Shown: in pieces, positions 1-8,265 of the stretch
Layout: each line of letters starts with the position of its first letter
Numbering within the stretch: position 1 is the stretch's first letter
Assembly (NCBI RefSeq): GCF_014695975.1
Contig: NZ_JACJPI010000046.1
Span: 1 to 64,000 of the forward strand
Direction: 5' to 3'
Length of the DNA stretch: 64,000 nucleotides
Source of the DNA: Leptolyngbya sp. FACHB-321
GTDB taxonomy: Bacteria > Cyanobacteriota > Cyanobacteriia > Leptolyngbyales > Leptolyngbyaceae
The notes under the pieces: generated by a model
What the model was told of the DNA's origin: nothing
The model's database searches: none
The model's input: the letters and a program-made list of their open reading frames with translations, nothing else
Position numbers and translations under genes: made by a program

Positions 1-122
1 AGGGTGGGGACCATGAGGACGCCGAACCAGCCGACATATAGTCGGTTGTCGGTGCTGGTTACCCAGTTGCAAAACTGCTCCCACACGTTGACGCTCTCGC
101 GTCTCTGTAAGGTCGTAGTCAT
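1..122 (-). CDS. psbA: Photosystem II D1 protein, N-terminal 40 residues (partial)
   Basis: Only the first 40 codons are in the window; the gene continues past the left edge. The translation starts [17 protein letters not shown] and continues through the conserved stretch [17 protein letters not shown], which is the stromal N-terminus and start of the first membrane helix of D1, the reaction-centre subunit that binds P680, QB and the Mn cluster ligands. The segment is distinctive enough for a firm identification although the catalytic residues are not visible. The start is the ATG at 120-122; the sequence before it (TTATTACCACT) has no strong Shine-Dalgarno element. Cyanobacteria usually carry several psbA copies; which isoform this is cannot be decided from 40 residues. 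Confidence 0.95.
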   Translation of the reverse strand, partial: MTTTLQRRESVNVWEQFCNWVTSTDNRLYVGWFGVLMVPT

Positions 123-342
123 AGTGGTAATAAGTCCGTTAGGGTTTGGATGAGTGCTGAGGCACGGGGATAATATGTCTTTACTTTAGCCGACTTGTGA
201 AGGAATGTAAAGAGTCGTCAAGGATCATCTTACTACTGAGATCTGTTTGAGCTTGTAGGCAGACCGATTGATAGCCCTTGGAATTCTTACGTTTGAACCC
301 CCACCGAGGATAATATCTATGTAAGGTTGGAATGCGAGGTCT
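123..342 (-). promoter_or_regulatory. psbA upstream region (promoter and 5' UTR expected)
   Basis: This 220-base spacer separates divergent psbA and the small membrane-protein gene at 343. On the minus strand it contains a TTTACA hexamer followed 17 bases later by TAAAGT, and further downstream a TATTAT hexamer; any of these could be sigma-70-like promoter parts. I cannot decide the transcription start by eye. No small photosystem gene was found in the spacer on either strand. Confidence 0.35.
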
Positions 343-600
343 ATGAAAGAGCGATTACTTCAGTGGCTTAATGTGGCGTTAATGTGGGATTTGTTTCTAG
401 TGTTGTTTAGTTTTGTATGGCTTGCGATCGCAGTCGCTGGTCGTGCCGCAAAGGTGCCGCTTGGGCTTGATCTCTGGTATAAGCTTTGGGAGCCTGTTTT
501 TACTCCAGCACTGGGTATTTTGATGGCGGGCGCGCTTCTAAGTGGTGCAATTAGTTGGGTTGCTAAGCGCTGGGGCGATCGCTCGACTAGCAGCCTTTAA
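343..600 (+). CDS. Small two-helix membrane protein, function unknown
   Basis: The 85-residue product is strongly hydrophobic, with one likely helix at about residues 8-32 (VALMWDLFLVLFSFVWLAI) and a second at about 52-72 (FTPALGILMAGALLSGAI), and a short basic tail. The ATG start follows a GAGG-like stretch (gcgaggtct). It contains HIP1 octamers like its neighbours, so it looks native. I recognise no named family; it resembles conserved small cyanobacterial membrane proteins. It stands alone, divergent from psbA and convergent with the epimerase gene. Confidence 0.6.
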   Translation: MKERLLQWLNVALMWDLFLVLFSFVWLAIAVAGRAAKVPLGLDLWYKLWEPVFTPALGILMAGALLSGAISWVAKRWGDRSTSSL

Positions 601-737
601 ACCGCACACAGTATGTACGTCTCGGACTCAAGCGTCAGCAGGCTGGATGATAAGTTTGTGTTTTAAATGCCTTCCAACTTTTAAGAATGGGCTGGTGGAT
701 TAAGCACTATCACTTCAGACTACGCAACGACGCCTGT

Positions 738-1658
738 TTACTCCAAAATTTCTGTCACTGCCTGCGTTACCGTTGAGTACTGATACTGAAAACCAGTTGC
801 CTGAGTACGTTTTGGCAGTACTTGTTGACCTTCTAATACAACCCTTGCACCATCGCCTAGTAGTGCTTCAAGGGCAAAGCCAGGCACAGGAAGCCAGGAG
901 GGGCGCTTTAGCAACAAACCTAAGGTGTTAGCAAATTCAGCCATACGAACTGGGTTTGGAGCCGTTGCGTTGTAAATGCCTGAGATATTGGTATTGGTCA
1001 AGGCTTGCAGGATAAGACTTACCAAGTCTTCGCGGTGAATCCAGGAGAACCACTGCTTACCCGTGCCAATCGGTCCTCCAGCAAAGAGCTTGAAAGAAGG
1101 AATCATCTTAGCGAGCGCTCCACCATCACCTAGCACAATACCGATGCGTAGAATGACTAGCCTCACGCCAGCTTGCTCTACCGTCTGCGCTGCAAGTTCC
1201 CACTCCTGGCAAACTTGAGCCAGAAAATCGCCACCAGGAGCACTGGTTTCATCAAAAGTAGCAGTTTCACTAGTGCCGTAGTAGCCGATCGCAGATGCAT
1301 TCACTAGAACAGAGGGTTCAGGAGTCGTCTGGGCAATCGCCGCAACCAATGTTTGCGTTCCCAGTTTGCGACTATTAAGAATCATCTGCTTGCGCTCCGG
1401 TGTCCAACGGCTTTCGGCGATCGGTTCGCCCGCTAGGTTCACTACCCCATTACACCCTGAAAGTGACTGTTGCCAGTCACCGAGCTTCGTTGGGGTATAA
1501 CCAACTGTCTCGACTTTGGGAAATGCAGCAGCTGGAAACATCTGCAAAGCTCGTTCAGGGTTGCGGACCAGCGCCACCACTGTATGTCCATCTGCGTGTA
1601 AACGCTCAATTAAGCGACTGCCAACAAAGCCTGTTGCACCCGTAACAGCAACTTTCAT
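738..1658 (-). CDS. NAD(P)-dependent epimerase, TIGR01777/SDR39U1 type (ThyD-like)
   Basis: The 306-residue protein opens with the Rossmann signature TGATGFVGSRL (residues 6-16), has VVNLAGEPIAE near residue 95, and the SDR active-site pattern ASAIGYYGT (Ser then YxxxT; in this subfamily the usual YxxxK is altered). A C-terminal DUF1731-like segment follows (GDGARVVLEGQQVLPKR). Length matches the TIGR01777 family (about 300). Cyanobacterial members are known as ThyD, a thylakoid-associated protein reported in Anabaena to influence cell division and light acclimation; that link is from family knowledge. The start ATG at 1656-1658 begins directly with the Rossmann strand (MKVAVTGATG), as expected. 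Monocistronic. Confidence 0.85.
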   Translation of the reverse strand: MKVAVTGATGFVGSRLIERLHADGHTVVALVRNPERALQMFPAAAFPKVETVGYTPTKLGDWQQSLSGCNGVVNLAGEPIAESRWTPERKQMILNSRKLGTQTLVAAIAQTTPEPSVLVNASAIGYYGTSETATFDETSAPGGDFLAQVCQEWELAAQTVEQAGVRLVILRIGIVLGDGGALAKMIPSFKLFAGGPIGTGKQWFSWIHREDLVSLILQALTNTNISGIYNATAPNPVRMAEFANTLGLLLKRPSWLPVPGFALEALLGDGARVVLEGQQVLPKRTQATGFQYQYSTVTQAVTEILE

Positions 1659-1844
1659 GCAAAACCTCTGTGTGCGATCGTAATGGCAGTGAGAGAAGAA
1701 CTAGTAGCTCTTTGAAATCTCGGCATCAAGCCTGAGCAAGTAGCGTAAAGACTGCGGTTTCAGTATATCGTCCTGCAACCTTTTGAAAGCCGTCGTGAGG
1801 CAGAATCGCAGTCAACTCGCGATCACACAGCAATTTCTACTACA

Positions 1845-2579
1845 GTGAAAGCATACAGACTCTTTCATGCATTTGCTCTGATGACTGCGCCGCTCTGGTT
1901 CTCTACTGTGCCACCGCTCTGGCTACAAATTGCGATTACTGGGGCATGGATTGGCTTGCTTGGCTTACTAGCAGAATGGCTGCACCGCTACACTGATACA
2001 GGCTCAGAAGTGGTTCGAAAGGTGGTGCATATTGGCACTGGTAACGTCATTTTGCTGGCGTGGTGGCTTCATGTACCCGCCTGGTTAGGCATTGGCGCAT
2101 CAGTTGTGTTTAGCGCGATCGCCTTTCTTTCCTATCGCTTGCCCATCCTGCCCAGTATTAATGGCATTGGGCGCAAGAGTCTTGGCACCTTTTTTTATGC
2201 AGTGAGCATTGGCATTTTAGTTGCCTGGTTTTGGTCAATTCAGCAGCCACAATATGCTGCTTTGGGCGTGCTGGTGATGACGTGGGGTGATGGGTTGGCA
2301 GCCTTAGTTGGTCAGCGCTTTGGTACCCATTCCTATAAGCTTTGGGATATGCAGAAAACTTGGGAAGGATCACTAACGATGGCGATCGTAAGTGCTCTTG
2401 TTAGTTTTTTAATTTTGCTGGCTGTGCAAGGCGCAATCTGGCAAACCTGGTTGATCTCACTCGTTGTTGCGATCGTGGCGACTGGGCTGGAAGCCTTCTC
2501 AAAATTTGGGCTTGATAATTTGACAGTGCCGCTGGGTAGTGCCACGCTCTGTTTTGTCCTATGCCAACTGCTGCTGTAA
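1845..2579 (+). CDS. Phytol kinase-like CTP-dependent prenol kinase (VTE5 type)
   Basis: A polytopic membrane protein of 244 residues with about 6-7 helices. Diagnostic segments are EVVRKVVHIGTGN near residue 55, GIGRKSLGTFFYA near 108, WGDGLAALVGQRFG near 147 and KTWEGSLTM near 168, which match the phosphatidate cytidylyltransferase / SEC59 / VTE5 superfamily. Cyanobacterial and plant members phosphorylate phytol released from chlorophyll, feeding phytyl diphosphate back to tocopherol, phylloquinone or chlorophyll synthesis. The start is uncertain: GTG at 1845 has no clear ribosome site, and an in-frame ATG at 1881 is an alternative that removes only 12 residues. Confidence 0.82.
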   Translation: MKAYRLFHAFALMTAPLWFSTVPPLWLQIAITGAWIGLLGLLAEWLHRYTDTGSEVVRKVVHIGTGNVILLAWWLHVPAWLGIGASVVFSAIAFLSYRLPILPSINGIGRKSLGTFFYAVSIGILVAWFWSIQQPQYAALGVLVMTWGDGLAALVGQRFGTHSYKLWDMQKTWEGSLTMAIVSALVSFLILLAVQGAIWQTWLISLVVAIVATGLEAFSKFGLDNLTVPLGSATLCFVLCQLLL

Positions 2580-2598
2580 TAGCAGACCGTTGTTTTAG

Positions 2599-2622
2599 AA
2601 GTTCTTTGAGAAGCTAGAACTT
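2599..2622. terminator. Hairpin after the phytol kinase gene
   Basis: A perfect 7-bp stem AAGTTCT/AGAACTT with a 10-base loop starts about 20 bases after the phytol kinase stop codon and precedes a convergent gene. It has no following T-run of length, so a termination role is an inference. Confidence 0.3.
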
Positions 2623-2654
2623 TGTATGCTATGACGATCACGAATCTGCTTGCG

Positions 2655-2996
2655 TTAGCCCTGCCATGTGCCTATAAAAATACTTCTTACTGCGGCGGCA
2701 ATGCGGTTCAAGTCTTCATCTAACAAGGGTGGCCAGGCAACTCCTGATTGCAGACCGTGTTCAAACTGCTGACGACTCTCGCTTGCCAAAAGATAGAGCG
2801 AGCCAACCAGTTCTCGCTCAAATACATCCGCCTCTCGCAGTGCTTCAAAAACGACTTTGAGCGCTAATAAGAGCGATGTAATTTGACCAGGGATCGGCGG
2901 TTGCCCTTGCTGCAAGCGCACAATCAAGGCATCGGGATTCTGCTCGGTTGCCATCCCTTGATTAACCAGCAAACTTCGAGCCGTTTGGTAATCCAC
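2655..2996 (-). CDS. Conserved cyanobacterial protein, 113 residues, unknown function
   Basis: A soluble, largely helical protein. It has a short N-terminal region (residues 1-40, YQTARSLLVNQG), a leucine-rich middle helix (ITSLLLALKVVFEALREAD) and the C-terminal stretch WPPLLDEDLNRIAAAVRSIF. The pattern looks like a family that I recall being conserved across cyanobacteria and sometimes given a dethiobiotin synthetase label; no ATP-binding P-loop is present, so that label would not be credible here. Downstream of aroF on the same strand with a spacer of about 100 bases in the opposite order, so co-transcription with aroF is possible but not shown. Confidence 0.65.
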   Translation of the reverse strand: MDYQTARSLLVNQGMATEQNPDALIVRLQQGQPPIPGQITSLLLALKVVFEALREADVFERELVGSLYLLASESRQQFEHGLQSGVAWPPLLDEDLNRIAAAVRSIFIGTWQG

Positions 2997-3097
2997 AAAA
3001 ATTAAACGAAGGGCTTGATTAATTGGTTGTAGTCCAGGCTAGACAGAAATAAGTTAGCCTGGGTGCCACGTCTGGTTACCAGGTCAGTTAGTTGAGG

Positions 3098-4159
3098 CTA
3101 AACACCAACGACAGCAGGTTCAGCCAGCCACCGTCCGGTCGCTTTACCAATGACCGAAAGCTCCTGCATCAGACGATCGAAGCGTTCGGGCGTGAGCGAT
3201 TGCGGACCGTCAGACAAGGCTTTTTTGGGGTTTGGATGCACTTCAATCATCAGAGAATCCGTACCCGCTGCGATCGCTGCCATTGCCATCGATGGGACAT
3301 ATTCCGATCGCCCGGTACCATGGCTGGGATCAATCATGATAGGCAAGTGGGTCAGCGATCGCAGTACTGGAATCACAGATAAATCCAAAGTGTTTCGTGC
3401 ATATTGGTTATCAAAAGTGCGAATGCCACGCTCACAAAAAATGACATTCGGGTTTCCAGCAGCGAGAATATATTCGGCTGCCATCAACCATTCTTCGATC
3501 GTTGCCGACATCCCCCGCTTCAATAGCACTGGCTTATCTTGAGCGCCAACCTTTTTCAGCAACGAAAAGTTGTGCATATTACGGGCACCAATCTGAATCA
3601 TGTCAGCGACTTCGCCTACAAGCTCTAAATCGGCTGCATCCATTAATTCTGTGATAATGCCCAGACCGGTTGCTTCCCGTGCTTTTGCCAGCAACCCAAG
3701 TGCACTTTCGCCATGTCCTTGAAACGCATAGGGCGATGTACGGGGCTTATAGGCACCACCACGAAGGAACTGTGCGCCTGCTGCTTTGACCCGTTGCGCT
3801 GTCTCGACGATCATCTCCTCATTCTCTACGGAGCAAGGACCTGCCACCACTACAAGAGGGTGCCCTTCACCAAAGACAATATTTCCATTGGGAGTCGGGA
3901 CAATAACTTCGCTAGATTCACCATGACGATACTCTCGGCTGGTGCGCTTGTATGGCTTCTCAACCCGTAGCACCTGCTCAATCCAGGGGCTTGACTCCTG
4001 AATCTGAAGGGGATCCATCTCAACCGTATCGCCCACCAAACCGATGACAACTTTATGCTTCCCAACGATCTTTTCTGGATTCAAGCTCCAGCTAGAGAAC
4101 TCGTCAGTGAGGCGAGTAATTTCGGCTTCTGGAGCGCCAATCTTCATAACCACAATCAT
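3098..4159 (-). CDS. aroF: 3-deoxy-7-phosphoheptulonate (DAHP) synthase, type I-beta
   Basis: Catalyses condensation of phosphoenolpyruvate and erythrose 4-phosphate, the first step of the shikimate pathway. Residues 1-70 form the ferredoxin-like regulatory domain typical of the I-beta class (MIVVMKIGAPEAEI start). The barrel begins near residue 95 with VVVAGPCS (residues 103-110), then RGGAYKPRTSPY (133-144), which holds the phosphate-binding Lys and Arg, and later IGARNMHNF and the metal-binding DPSHGTGR motif. Length of 353 is normal for the class. The ATG start directly precedes the regulatory domain. Feedback control by an aromatic amino acid through the N-terminal domain is expected from the family. 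Confidence 0.95.
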   Translation of the reverse strand: MIVVMKIGAPEAEITRLTDEFSSWSLNPEKIVGKHKVVIGLVGDTVEMDPLQIQESSPWIEQVLRVEKPYKRTSREYRHGESSEVIVPTPNGNIVFGEGHPLVVVAGPCSVENEEMIVETAQRVKAAGAQFLRGGAYKPRTSPYAFQGHGESALGLLAKAREATGLGIITELMDAADLELVGEVADMIQIGARNMHNFSLLKKVGAQDKPVLLKRGMSATIEEWLMAAEYILAAGNPNVIFCERGIRTFDNQYARNTLDLSVIPVLRSLTHLPIMIDPSHGTGRSEYVPSMAMAAIAAGTDSLMIEVHPNPKKALSDGPQSLTPERFDRLMQELSVIGKATGRWLAEPAVVGV

Positions 4160-4566
4160 TGGTTTACGTTCCTGCTGGTAAGTGAATAGATGGGTTGCGT
4201 GACAAAAAACTGGGTAAGCGCTGCAAGAGAGCCTGGGGCAATGTATACAACGTACATTAGAGCAGACTAAGCGAGCTGCTTTAGGAAAATCACTTTAATG
4301 CTAATCATGGCTCAAATCGTCGACGTGATGCCACCTAAAAACTGGCAGGAAATCAACACAGAAGACATGAGCAGACTAACAAATTTTTATCTGTATGTCG
4401 TAAATGATACTTTTCTTAAGGTTAAAGCTACCTCTCACAGCGATCTCCGCATTAGTCATTAATAAAAATGACTGGATTGAGCGCTACTTTAGATTCAATT
4501 AACTTCTAGCAGTGTCAGCCAAATGACTGAAGGCAAATAGAGGCTAAGGATAATGGGGATAATGGC
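4160..4566. other. 407-base spacer between aroF and the PAM68 gene
   Basis: This spacer holds the aroF upstream region on its left and the 3' side of the PAM68 gene on its right. I see no ORF with a recognisable protein, no tRNA and no clear hairpin. It is AT-richer than the flanking genes, especially around 4376-4500. The aroF promoter should lie between 4160 and about 4300. Confidence 0.4.
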
Positions 4567-5088
4567 TCAATCTTCTTTAGCGGCTTTAGCCGTACGCCAA
4601 GAGTCTCGAAGTCGTCCAAAATTGAGCTTAAAATCATTCCATCCAATCAAGTTGCCAACCCGTTCTTCGTCCCAAGAGGCAGAAAGAGGACCGTAGCTCA
4701 AACCCAACACACCTAGACCAAAAAAGCCAAGGCTGACCAGCAAAACTGCAGCGGTCGGCGGATGGAACACATCGTTGGCGATCGCGAGATAGCTTACAAC
4801 GAACGTTAGCAGTGCTAAGACACTTGGTACACCACAATATAATGCCGCTCGACTGACCATACGACGGCTTACAATCTCGGGAATGCTTGATGGCGTAGAT
4901 GCACGACTGGAGCGCCCTTTCATTGACTTCGGCGTGCTTTGGGGAGTCTTGCTCTGCGTAACAGCAGGAGTGACAGGCGGCTTCGATGGTTTTTGACGCA
5001 CTGGTTCAAAAGGCAACCGATTCGCCGAGTCTACTTCCTTGCTAGTAGAAGTAGCCTTGACCTGATTTTTCTTTTTCTTCGCTGCCAT
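4567..5088 (-). CDS. PAM68-family photosystem II assembly protein
   Basis: The 173-residue protein has a basic, Pro/Ser-rich N-terminal half (residues 1-75, beginning AAKKKKN), then two membrane helices (about 84-103 and 112-131), then the signature YGPLSASWDEERVGNLIGWNDFKLNF. This is the layout of PAM68 (formerly DUF3464), which in plants and cyanobacteria helps early photosystem II assembly, D1 maturation and CP47 insertion. It lies 29 bases downstream of rpsO on the same strand, an arrangement I recall as common in cyanobacteria, and the two are probably co-transcribed. The ATG at 5086-5088 follows a GGGATTG-like stretch, a weak ribosome site. Confidence 0.9.
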   Translation of the reverse strand: MAAKKKKNQVKATSTSKEVDSANRLPFEPVRQKPSKPPVTPAVTQSKTPQSTPKSMKGRSSRASTPSSIPEIVSRRMVSRAALYCGVPSVLALLTFVVSYLAIANDVFHPPTAAVLLVSLGFFGLGVLGLSYGPLSASWDEERVGNLIGWNDFKLNFGRLRDSWRTAKAAKED

Positions 5089-5117
5089 AAAGCAATCCCT
5101 GATTGAGCTGCGAATAG

Positions 5118-5387
5118 TTAACCACGAACGCCTAGCCGTGTAATCAGTGCCCGGTAACGAGCATTGTCTTGCTTCTGAATGTAGGACAGAAGACGCTTTC
5201 TCAGACCGATCATCCGTAATAAACCTTTGCGAGAAGCGTGGTCTTTTTTGTTGGTCTTGAGGTGTAAGCTGAGGCGGTTGATGCGCTCGGTAAGCATAGC
5301 AACCTGGACATCCGCAGAGCCAGTATCGGTTTCATGAACCTGATAGTCGGAGATGAGTTCTTGTTTGCGCTGTTGCAGCAGAGGCAT
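5118..5387 (-). CDS. rpsO: 30S ribosomal protein S15
   Basis: The 89-residue protein has the complete S15 pattern: QELISDYQVHETDTGSADVQVA, then INRLSLHLKTNKKDHASRKGL, then RLLSYIQKQD and RYRALITRLGVR. S15 binds the central domain of 16S rRNA and is needed for platform assembly. The length is standard. The start ATG at 5385-5387 gives the usual MPLLQQRKQELI N-terminus of cyanobacterial S15. It heads a likely two-gene unit with the PAM68 gene. In many bacteria S15 represses its own translation through a 5' UTR structure; I did not identify one here. Confidence 0.97.
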   Translation of the reverse strand: MPLLQQRKQELISDYQVHETDTGSADVQVAMLTERINRLSLHLKTNKKDHASRKGLLRMIGLRKRLLSYIQKQDNARYRALITRLGVRG

Positions 5388-5541
5388 AGCTCGTGTCTTT
5401 TCCTGGTTGATATAGGGTCGCAGTTTATGATCTTACCATAGCCTTTTCATTGAGGCAGCAAGTTTTTGCAGAGGCAGCATGAACTAACGTGTAGTGTAAA
5501 AGGAAAAAATAACCTTGTTTCTTGATTAGTAGACGAACAGT

Positions 5542-6222
5542 ATGAGCAGAATTGGCTTTTGGTTGGTGTGGATTGGGTTTGTGACGTATGCCTTTTTTCT
5601 GGCTCCGCCCGATCGCCCCGATACCTTCGATCTCATTAAGCACCTTGTAACTGGGCAGATTGCAGGCATCAATCCACTGATTGTGGCGCTGTTTAATCTG
5701 ATGGGCGTCCTACCAATGCTTTATAGTTGCCTGCTGTTAATTGATGGCAGAATGCAAAAAATTCCGGCATGGCTGTTTGCAACGGCATCGTTTGCTGTCG
5801 GCGCGTTCGCGATCGTACCTTACCTGGCATTACGAGAGCCAAACGGAACCTTTAGCGGTAAGAAAACGTGGTGGCTCAAAGTTTTGGATTCGCGGTGGCT
5901 AGGGCTGGCGTTAGCGATCACTACGCTCGGCTTGCTGTTCTACGGCATTAGTCAAGGCGATTGGACAGACTTTGGGGAACAGTGGCGATCGAGCCGCTTT
6001 ATTCATGTGATGAGCCTGGATTTTTGTTTACTTTCCGTGCTGTTTCCAGCGCTGTTGCGCGATGATATGACGCGACGTGGACTTACAGACGATCGCCTGT
6101 TTTGGGCAGTGGCATTGCTGCCTTTACTGGGCGCGATCGTCTATCTAGTTTTACGTCCACCGTTGCAGGAGCAACCCGAAAACGCAGTATTACCTCAGCC
6201 CAACTACCGCACATTGCCATAA
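5542..6222 (+). CDS. Conserved multi-pass membrane protein, unknown function
   Basis: The 226-residue product has about six hydrophobic segments (roughly residues 4-20, 42-65, 75-93, 115-133, 150-170, 183-202). The loop after helix three contains REPNGTFSGKKTWWLKVLDSRW, and the segment FIHVMSLDFCLLSVLFPALLRDD is the kind of motif seen in conserved cyanobacterial and plastid-related membrane proteins. I cannot name the family with confidence. It diverges from rpsO across about 150 bases. The ATG is preceded by a weak site. HIP1 octamers are frequent, so it is native. Confidence 0.7.
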   Translation: MSRIGFWLVWIGFVTYAFFLAPPDRPDTFDLIKHLVTGQIAGINPLIVALFNLMGVLPMLYSCLLLIDGRMQKIPAWLFATASFAVGAFAIVPYLALREPNGTFSGKKTWWLKVLDSRWLGLALAITTLGLLFYGISQGDWTDFGEQWRSSRFIHVMSLDFCLLSVLFPALLRDDMTRRGLTDDRLFWAVALLPLLGAIVYLVLRPPLQEQPENAVLPQPNYRTLP

Positions 6223-6467
6223 ATCATCTTTTAAGGGGGTGAACGTAGCAATGTTTGTATGGCTGAAAGGCAAGATAAACGGTTGACGCTTCAGTAAGGG
6301 ATTGGTGACCAAGCACGAGCAATCACTTCAAGTTACGTTGCCAGGTAGAGTGTAGACGCATAGGACCGCCTAAAGAGTGGCTCACAATGCAAAGGCGGTA
6401 ACGCTGCTACCCCCTGAAGCGTATTTGACACAAGAGTCGATCGCTAGCTTGATTTAGTTTGTGTCCC
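6223..6467. other. Spacer with a long-range complementary pair
   Basis: The 245-base spacer lies between two converging genes. It contains AGGGGGT at about 6234-6240 and ACCCCCT at about 6411-6417, which could close a large structured loop, and a run of short G-rich and C-rich pieces between them. It could hide a small RNA, but no known family (6S, tmRNA, RNase P RNA) was recognised. Confidence 0.2.
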
Positions 6468-7010
6468 TTAAAGTCGATCAACGATGCTCAGTAAGGTTTC
6501 GATGCTGGCGTTTTGATCCAGGAATGAGAAGACGTGCTTGTAGCGTAGTTGCCCGACCTTATTCAACACAAATTGAGCTGGAAGCGGTGCGCCAAGAGCC
6601 TGCCCAGTCTGATAATCACGAAAACTTTTACAGCTTGAGTCGCTTAAAAGAGGCATTTTCAAACCCAAATCTTTGACAACCGTTTTGCTTTGCTTTGGGT
6701 CAGTGCTTGCAATCAGCAACAGTTCAACATCACGATCGAGAAAGGCTTCGTACTGCTCATTCAGCGCCTTAATGTGCGGAAAGCAAAGCGGGCAGTACTG
6801 CTTTTCGGTAAAAATGCGCGTAAACGCCAGCACCACGGGTCGCCGTCGTCGAAAATCCGTCAGTTTAATCAATCGCCCGTTGGTAACATCCGGCAGCTCA
6901 AAATTGGGCGTAATCATGCCTTTTGCCAGCGTATTGGTAGCAGGAATCGGCAAAAAGTTATTGAAAAAACGCTGATTTAGCAGCCCGCTAAAATCCGTAG
7001 AAGTCAGCAT
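6468..7010 (-). CDS. Peroxiredoxin-like (AhpC/TSA fold) protein with CPxC motif
   Basis: The 180-residue product has the thioredoxin-like peroxiredoxin core: GMITPNFELPDVTNGRLIKLTDF, RPVVLAFTRIFT, then QYCPLCFPHI with cysteines at 73 and 76 of the chosen start, and the C-terminal FVLNKVGQLRYKHVF. The CPLC arrangement is closer to PrxQ-like or redoxin proteins of unknown acceptor than to typical 2-Cys enzymes. An upstream in-frame start at 7043 exists, but ATG at 7008-7010 fits better because the extra 11 residues (MKCCIKSYHRF) look unlike a family N-terminus. It lies downstream of the 2-Cys peroxiredoxin on the same strand, separated by a hairpin. Confidence 0.75.
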   Translation of the reverse strand: MLTSTDFSGLLNQRFFNNFLPIPATNTLAKGMITPNFELPDVTNGRLIKLTDFRRRRPVVLAFTRIFTEKQYCPLCFPHIKALNEQYEAFLDRDVELLLIASTDPKQSKTVVKDLGLKMPLLSDSSCKSFRDYQTGQALGAPLPAQFVLNKVGQLRYKHVFSFLDQNASIETLLSIVDRL

Positions 7011-7060
7011 GAAACGGTGATAAGACTTGATACAACATTTCAACTAATTATAAAAGGCAA

Positions 7061-7107
7061 AGTCCATAGCCGCCTGTCTACTAGGAAACAAGCATCGGCT
7101 ACGGACT
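7061..7107. terminator. Imperfect hairpin between the two peroxiredoxin genes
   Basis: AGTCCATAGCCG (7061-7072) pairs with CGGCTACGGACT (7096-7107) with a single A/C mismatch. It lies just downstream of the 2-Cys peroxiredoxin stop codon on the minus strand and is followed there by a TTTGCCTTTTAT tail. It probably terminates or processes the 2-Cys peroxiredoxin transcript. Confidence 0.5.
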
Positions 7108-7133
7108 CACCAACAAACACTAAACTTTAACAG

Positions 7134-7730
7134 CTACACCGCTGCAAAGTATTCTTTTGACTTCTTCGGGTCAGGGCTCATTGTTGCTTCACCAGGCTTC
7201 CAGCCAGCGGGGCAAACTTCATCAGGATGAGATTGCACATACTGAATTGCTTGTAGAGTCCGCAAGGTTTCATCAACGCTACGACCAAATGCCAGATTGT
7301 TGATGGTGGAGTGTTGAATCACACCATCTTTATCAATCAGAAACAGACCACGTAGAGCAACGCCATCCTCGGTTAAGACGTTATAGGCAGTGCTGATTTC
7401 TTTTTTAAGATCAGATACTAACGGGTAATTTAGATCGCCAACACCACCACTTTTGCGATCGGCTTGAATCCAGGCAAGATGGGAAAACTCACTGTCAACT
7501 GAAACACCCAGCACTTCAGCACCAATCTGCTTGAATTCATCAAAGCGATCGCTGAACGCTGTAATTTCAGTAGGGCAAACAAAGGTGAAGTCGAGCGGAT
7601 AGAAGAAGAGTACAACGTACTTGCCACGGTAGTCAGACAGCTTAATCGTCTTAAACTCTTGGTCTACCACAGCTGTCGCCGTAAAATCGGGAGCGGATTG
7701 CCCGACGCGCAAGCATGCTTCATAAGTCAT
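7134..7730 (-). CDS. Typical 2-Cys peroxiredoxin
   Basis: A 198-residue thiol peroxidase that reduces hydrogen peroxide and alkyl hydroperoxides, normally recycled by thioredoxin or NTRC in cyanobacteria. The peroxidatic Cys52 sits in [12 protein letters not shown] and the resolving Cys173 in [10 protein letters not shown]. The loop GGVGDL (residues 95-100) and the C-terminal YF (194-195) correspond to the GGLG and YF motifs that make 2-Cys enzymes sensitive to overoxidation. Length and termini match the plant/cyanobacterial BAS1 type. The ATG at 7728-7730 follows GGAGACTGTATATCTC, giving a Shine-Dalgarno GGAG about 11 bases upstream. Confidence 0.95.
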   Translation of the reverse strand: MTYEACLRVGQSAPDFTATAVVDQEFKTIKLSDYRGKYVVLFFYPLDFTFVCPTEITAFSDRFDEFKQIGAEVLGVSVDSEFSHLAWIQADRKSGGVGDLNYPLVSDLKKEISTAYNVLTEDGVALRGLFLIDKDGVIQHSTINNLAFGRSVDETLRTLQAIQYVQSHPDEVCPAGWKPGEATMSPDPKKSKEYFAAV

Positions 7731-8265
7731 GAGATATACAGTCTCCTTACATTTAGGTTTATTGGGTGCGTCTTGATCTTTTCAGCGCCTTTGGCTCGCA
7801 GAAAAATTTGTAAAGTTAGCCCAGCACTGATTCGGTACGCACAACAACCGATAACTTAAGAACTGTTAAGACTATATCATAGTCATAACGATTTTGACTA
7901 AGACATTACTGCAAGCAAAGGAATAGTGGTTGACCTTACCTCTGTATTCCACGGCACGTAGTTCATCGATAGTTTAAGCGTTTGTATAAATCAGTTTACA
8001 GACCCTCAAACTGGTTCCTGTTTAGGGTAGAGCTAAGGATGAACTCGCTAAATATCCTGCTTATAAGCCATGAGGTGAGCTGTAAGAGCTACCTATTTGG
8101 AGAGATGCTTAAGCAAAAGAAAACTGCGACCGTAATGCAACCTGTCCGCAGCTCTAAATTTAAAGCAAGATAAGAGCGTTTAAAGAATGGGAACACTGAG
8201 AAAGAGGATGTAGCGTATCAGACCACTTAAGCTCGTACAAAGTTAGCACTCTGAGGGATAGGCTC
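7731..8265. other. 535-base spacer, divergent promoters expected
   Basis: This gap lies between the minus-strand 2-Cys peroxiredoxin and the plus-strand Hpt gene, so both promoters should be here. I see no convincing gene; short ORFs inside (for example one at 7982-8173) have no family features. The right end carries the ribosome site of the Hpt gene (CTGAGGGA at 8251-8258). A perfect inverted repeat is reported separately. Confidence 0.4.
7870..7884. promoter_or_regulatory. Inverted repeat upstream of the 2-Cys peroxiredoxin gene
   Basis: GACTAT-ATC-ATAGTC is a perfect 6+6 palindrome about 140 bases upstream of the peroxiredoxin start codon, in an AT-rich stretch that also contains promoter-like hexamers. 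It is a candidate operator for a dimeric regulator. It does not match the PerR/Fur consensus well. Confidence 0.3.

Noticed and set aside
7982-8173. Small ORF upstream of the Hpt gene
   Set aside because: It starts with TTG- or ATG-like codons without a ribosome site and has no family features; its stop precedes the true Hpt start.
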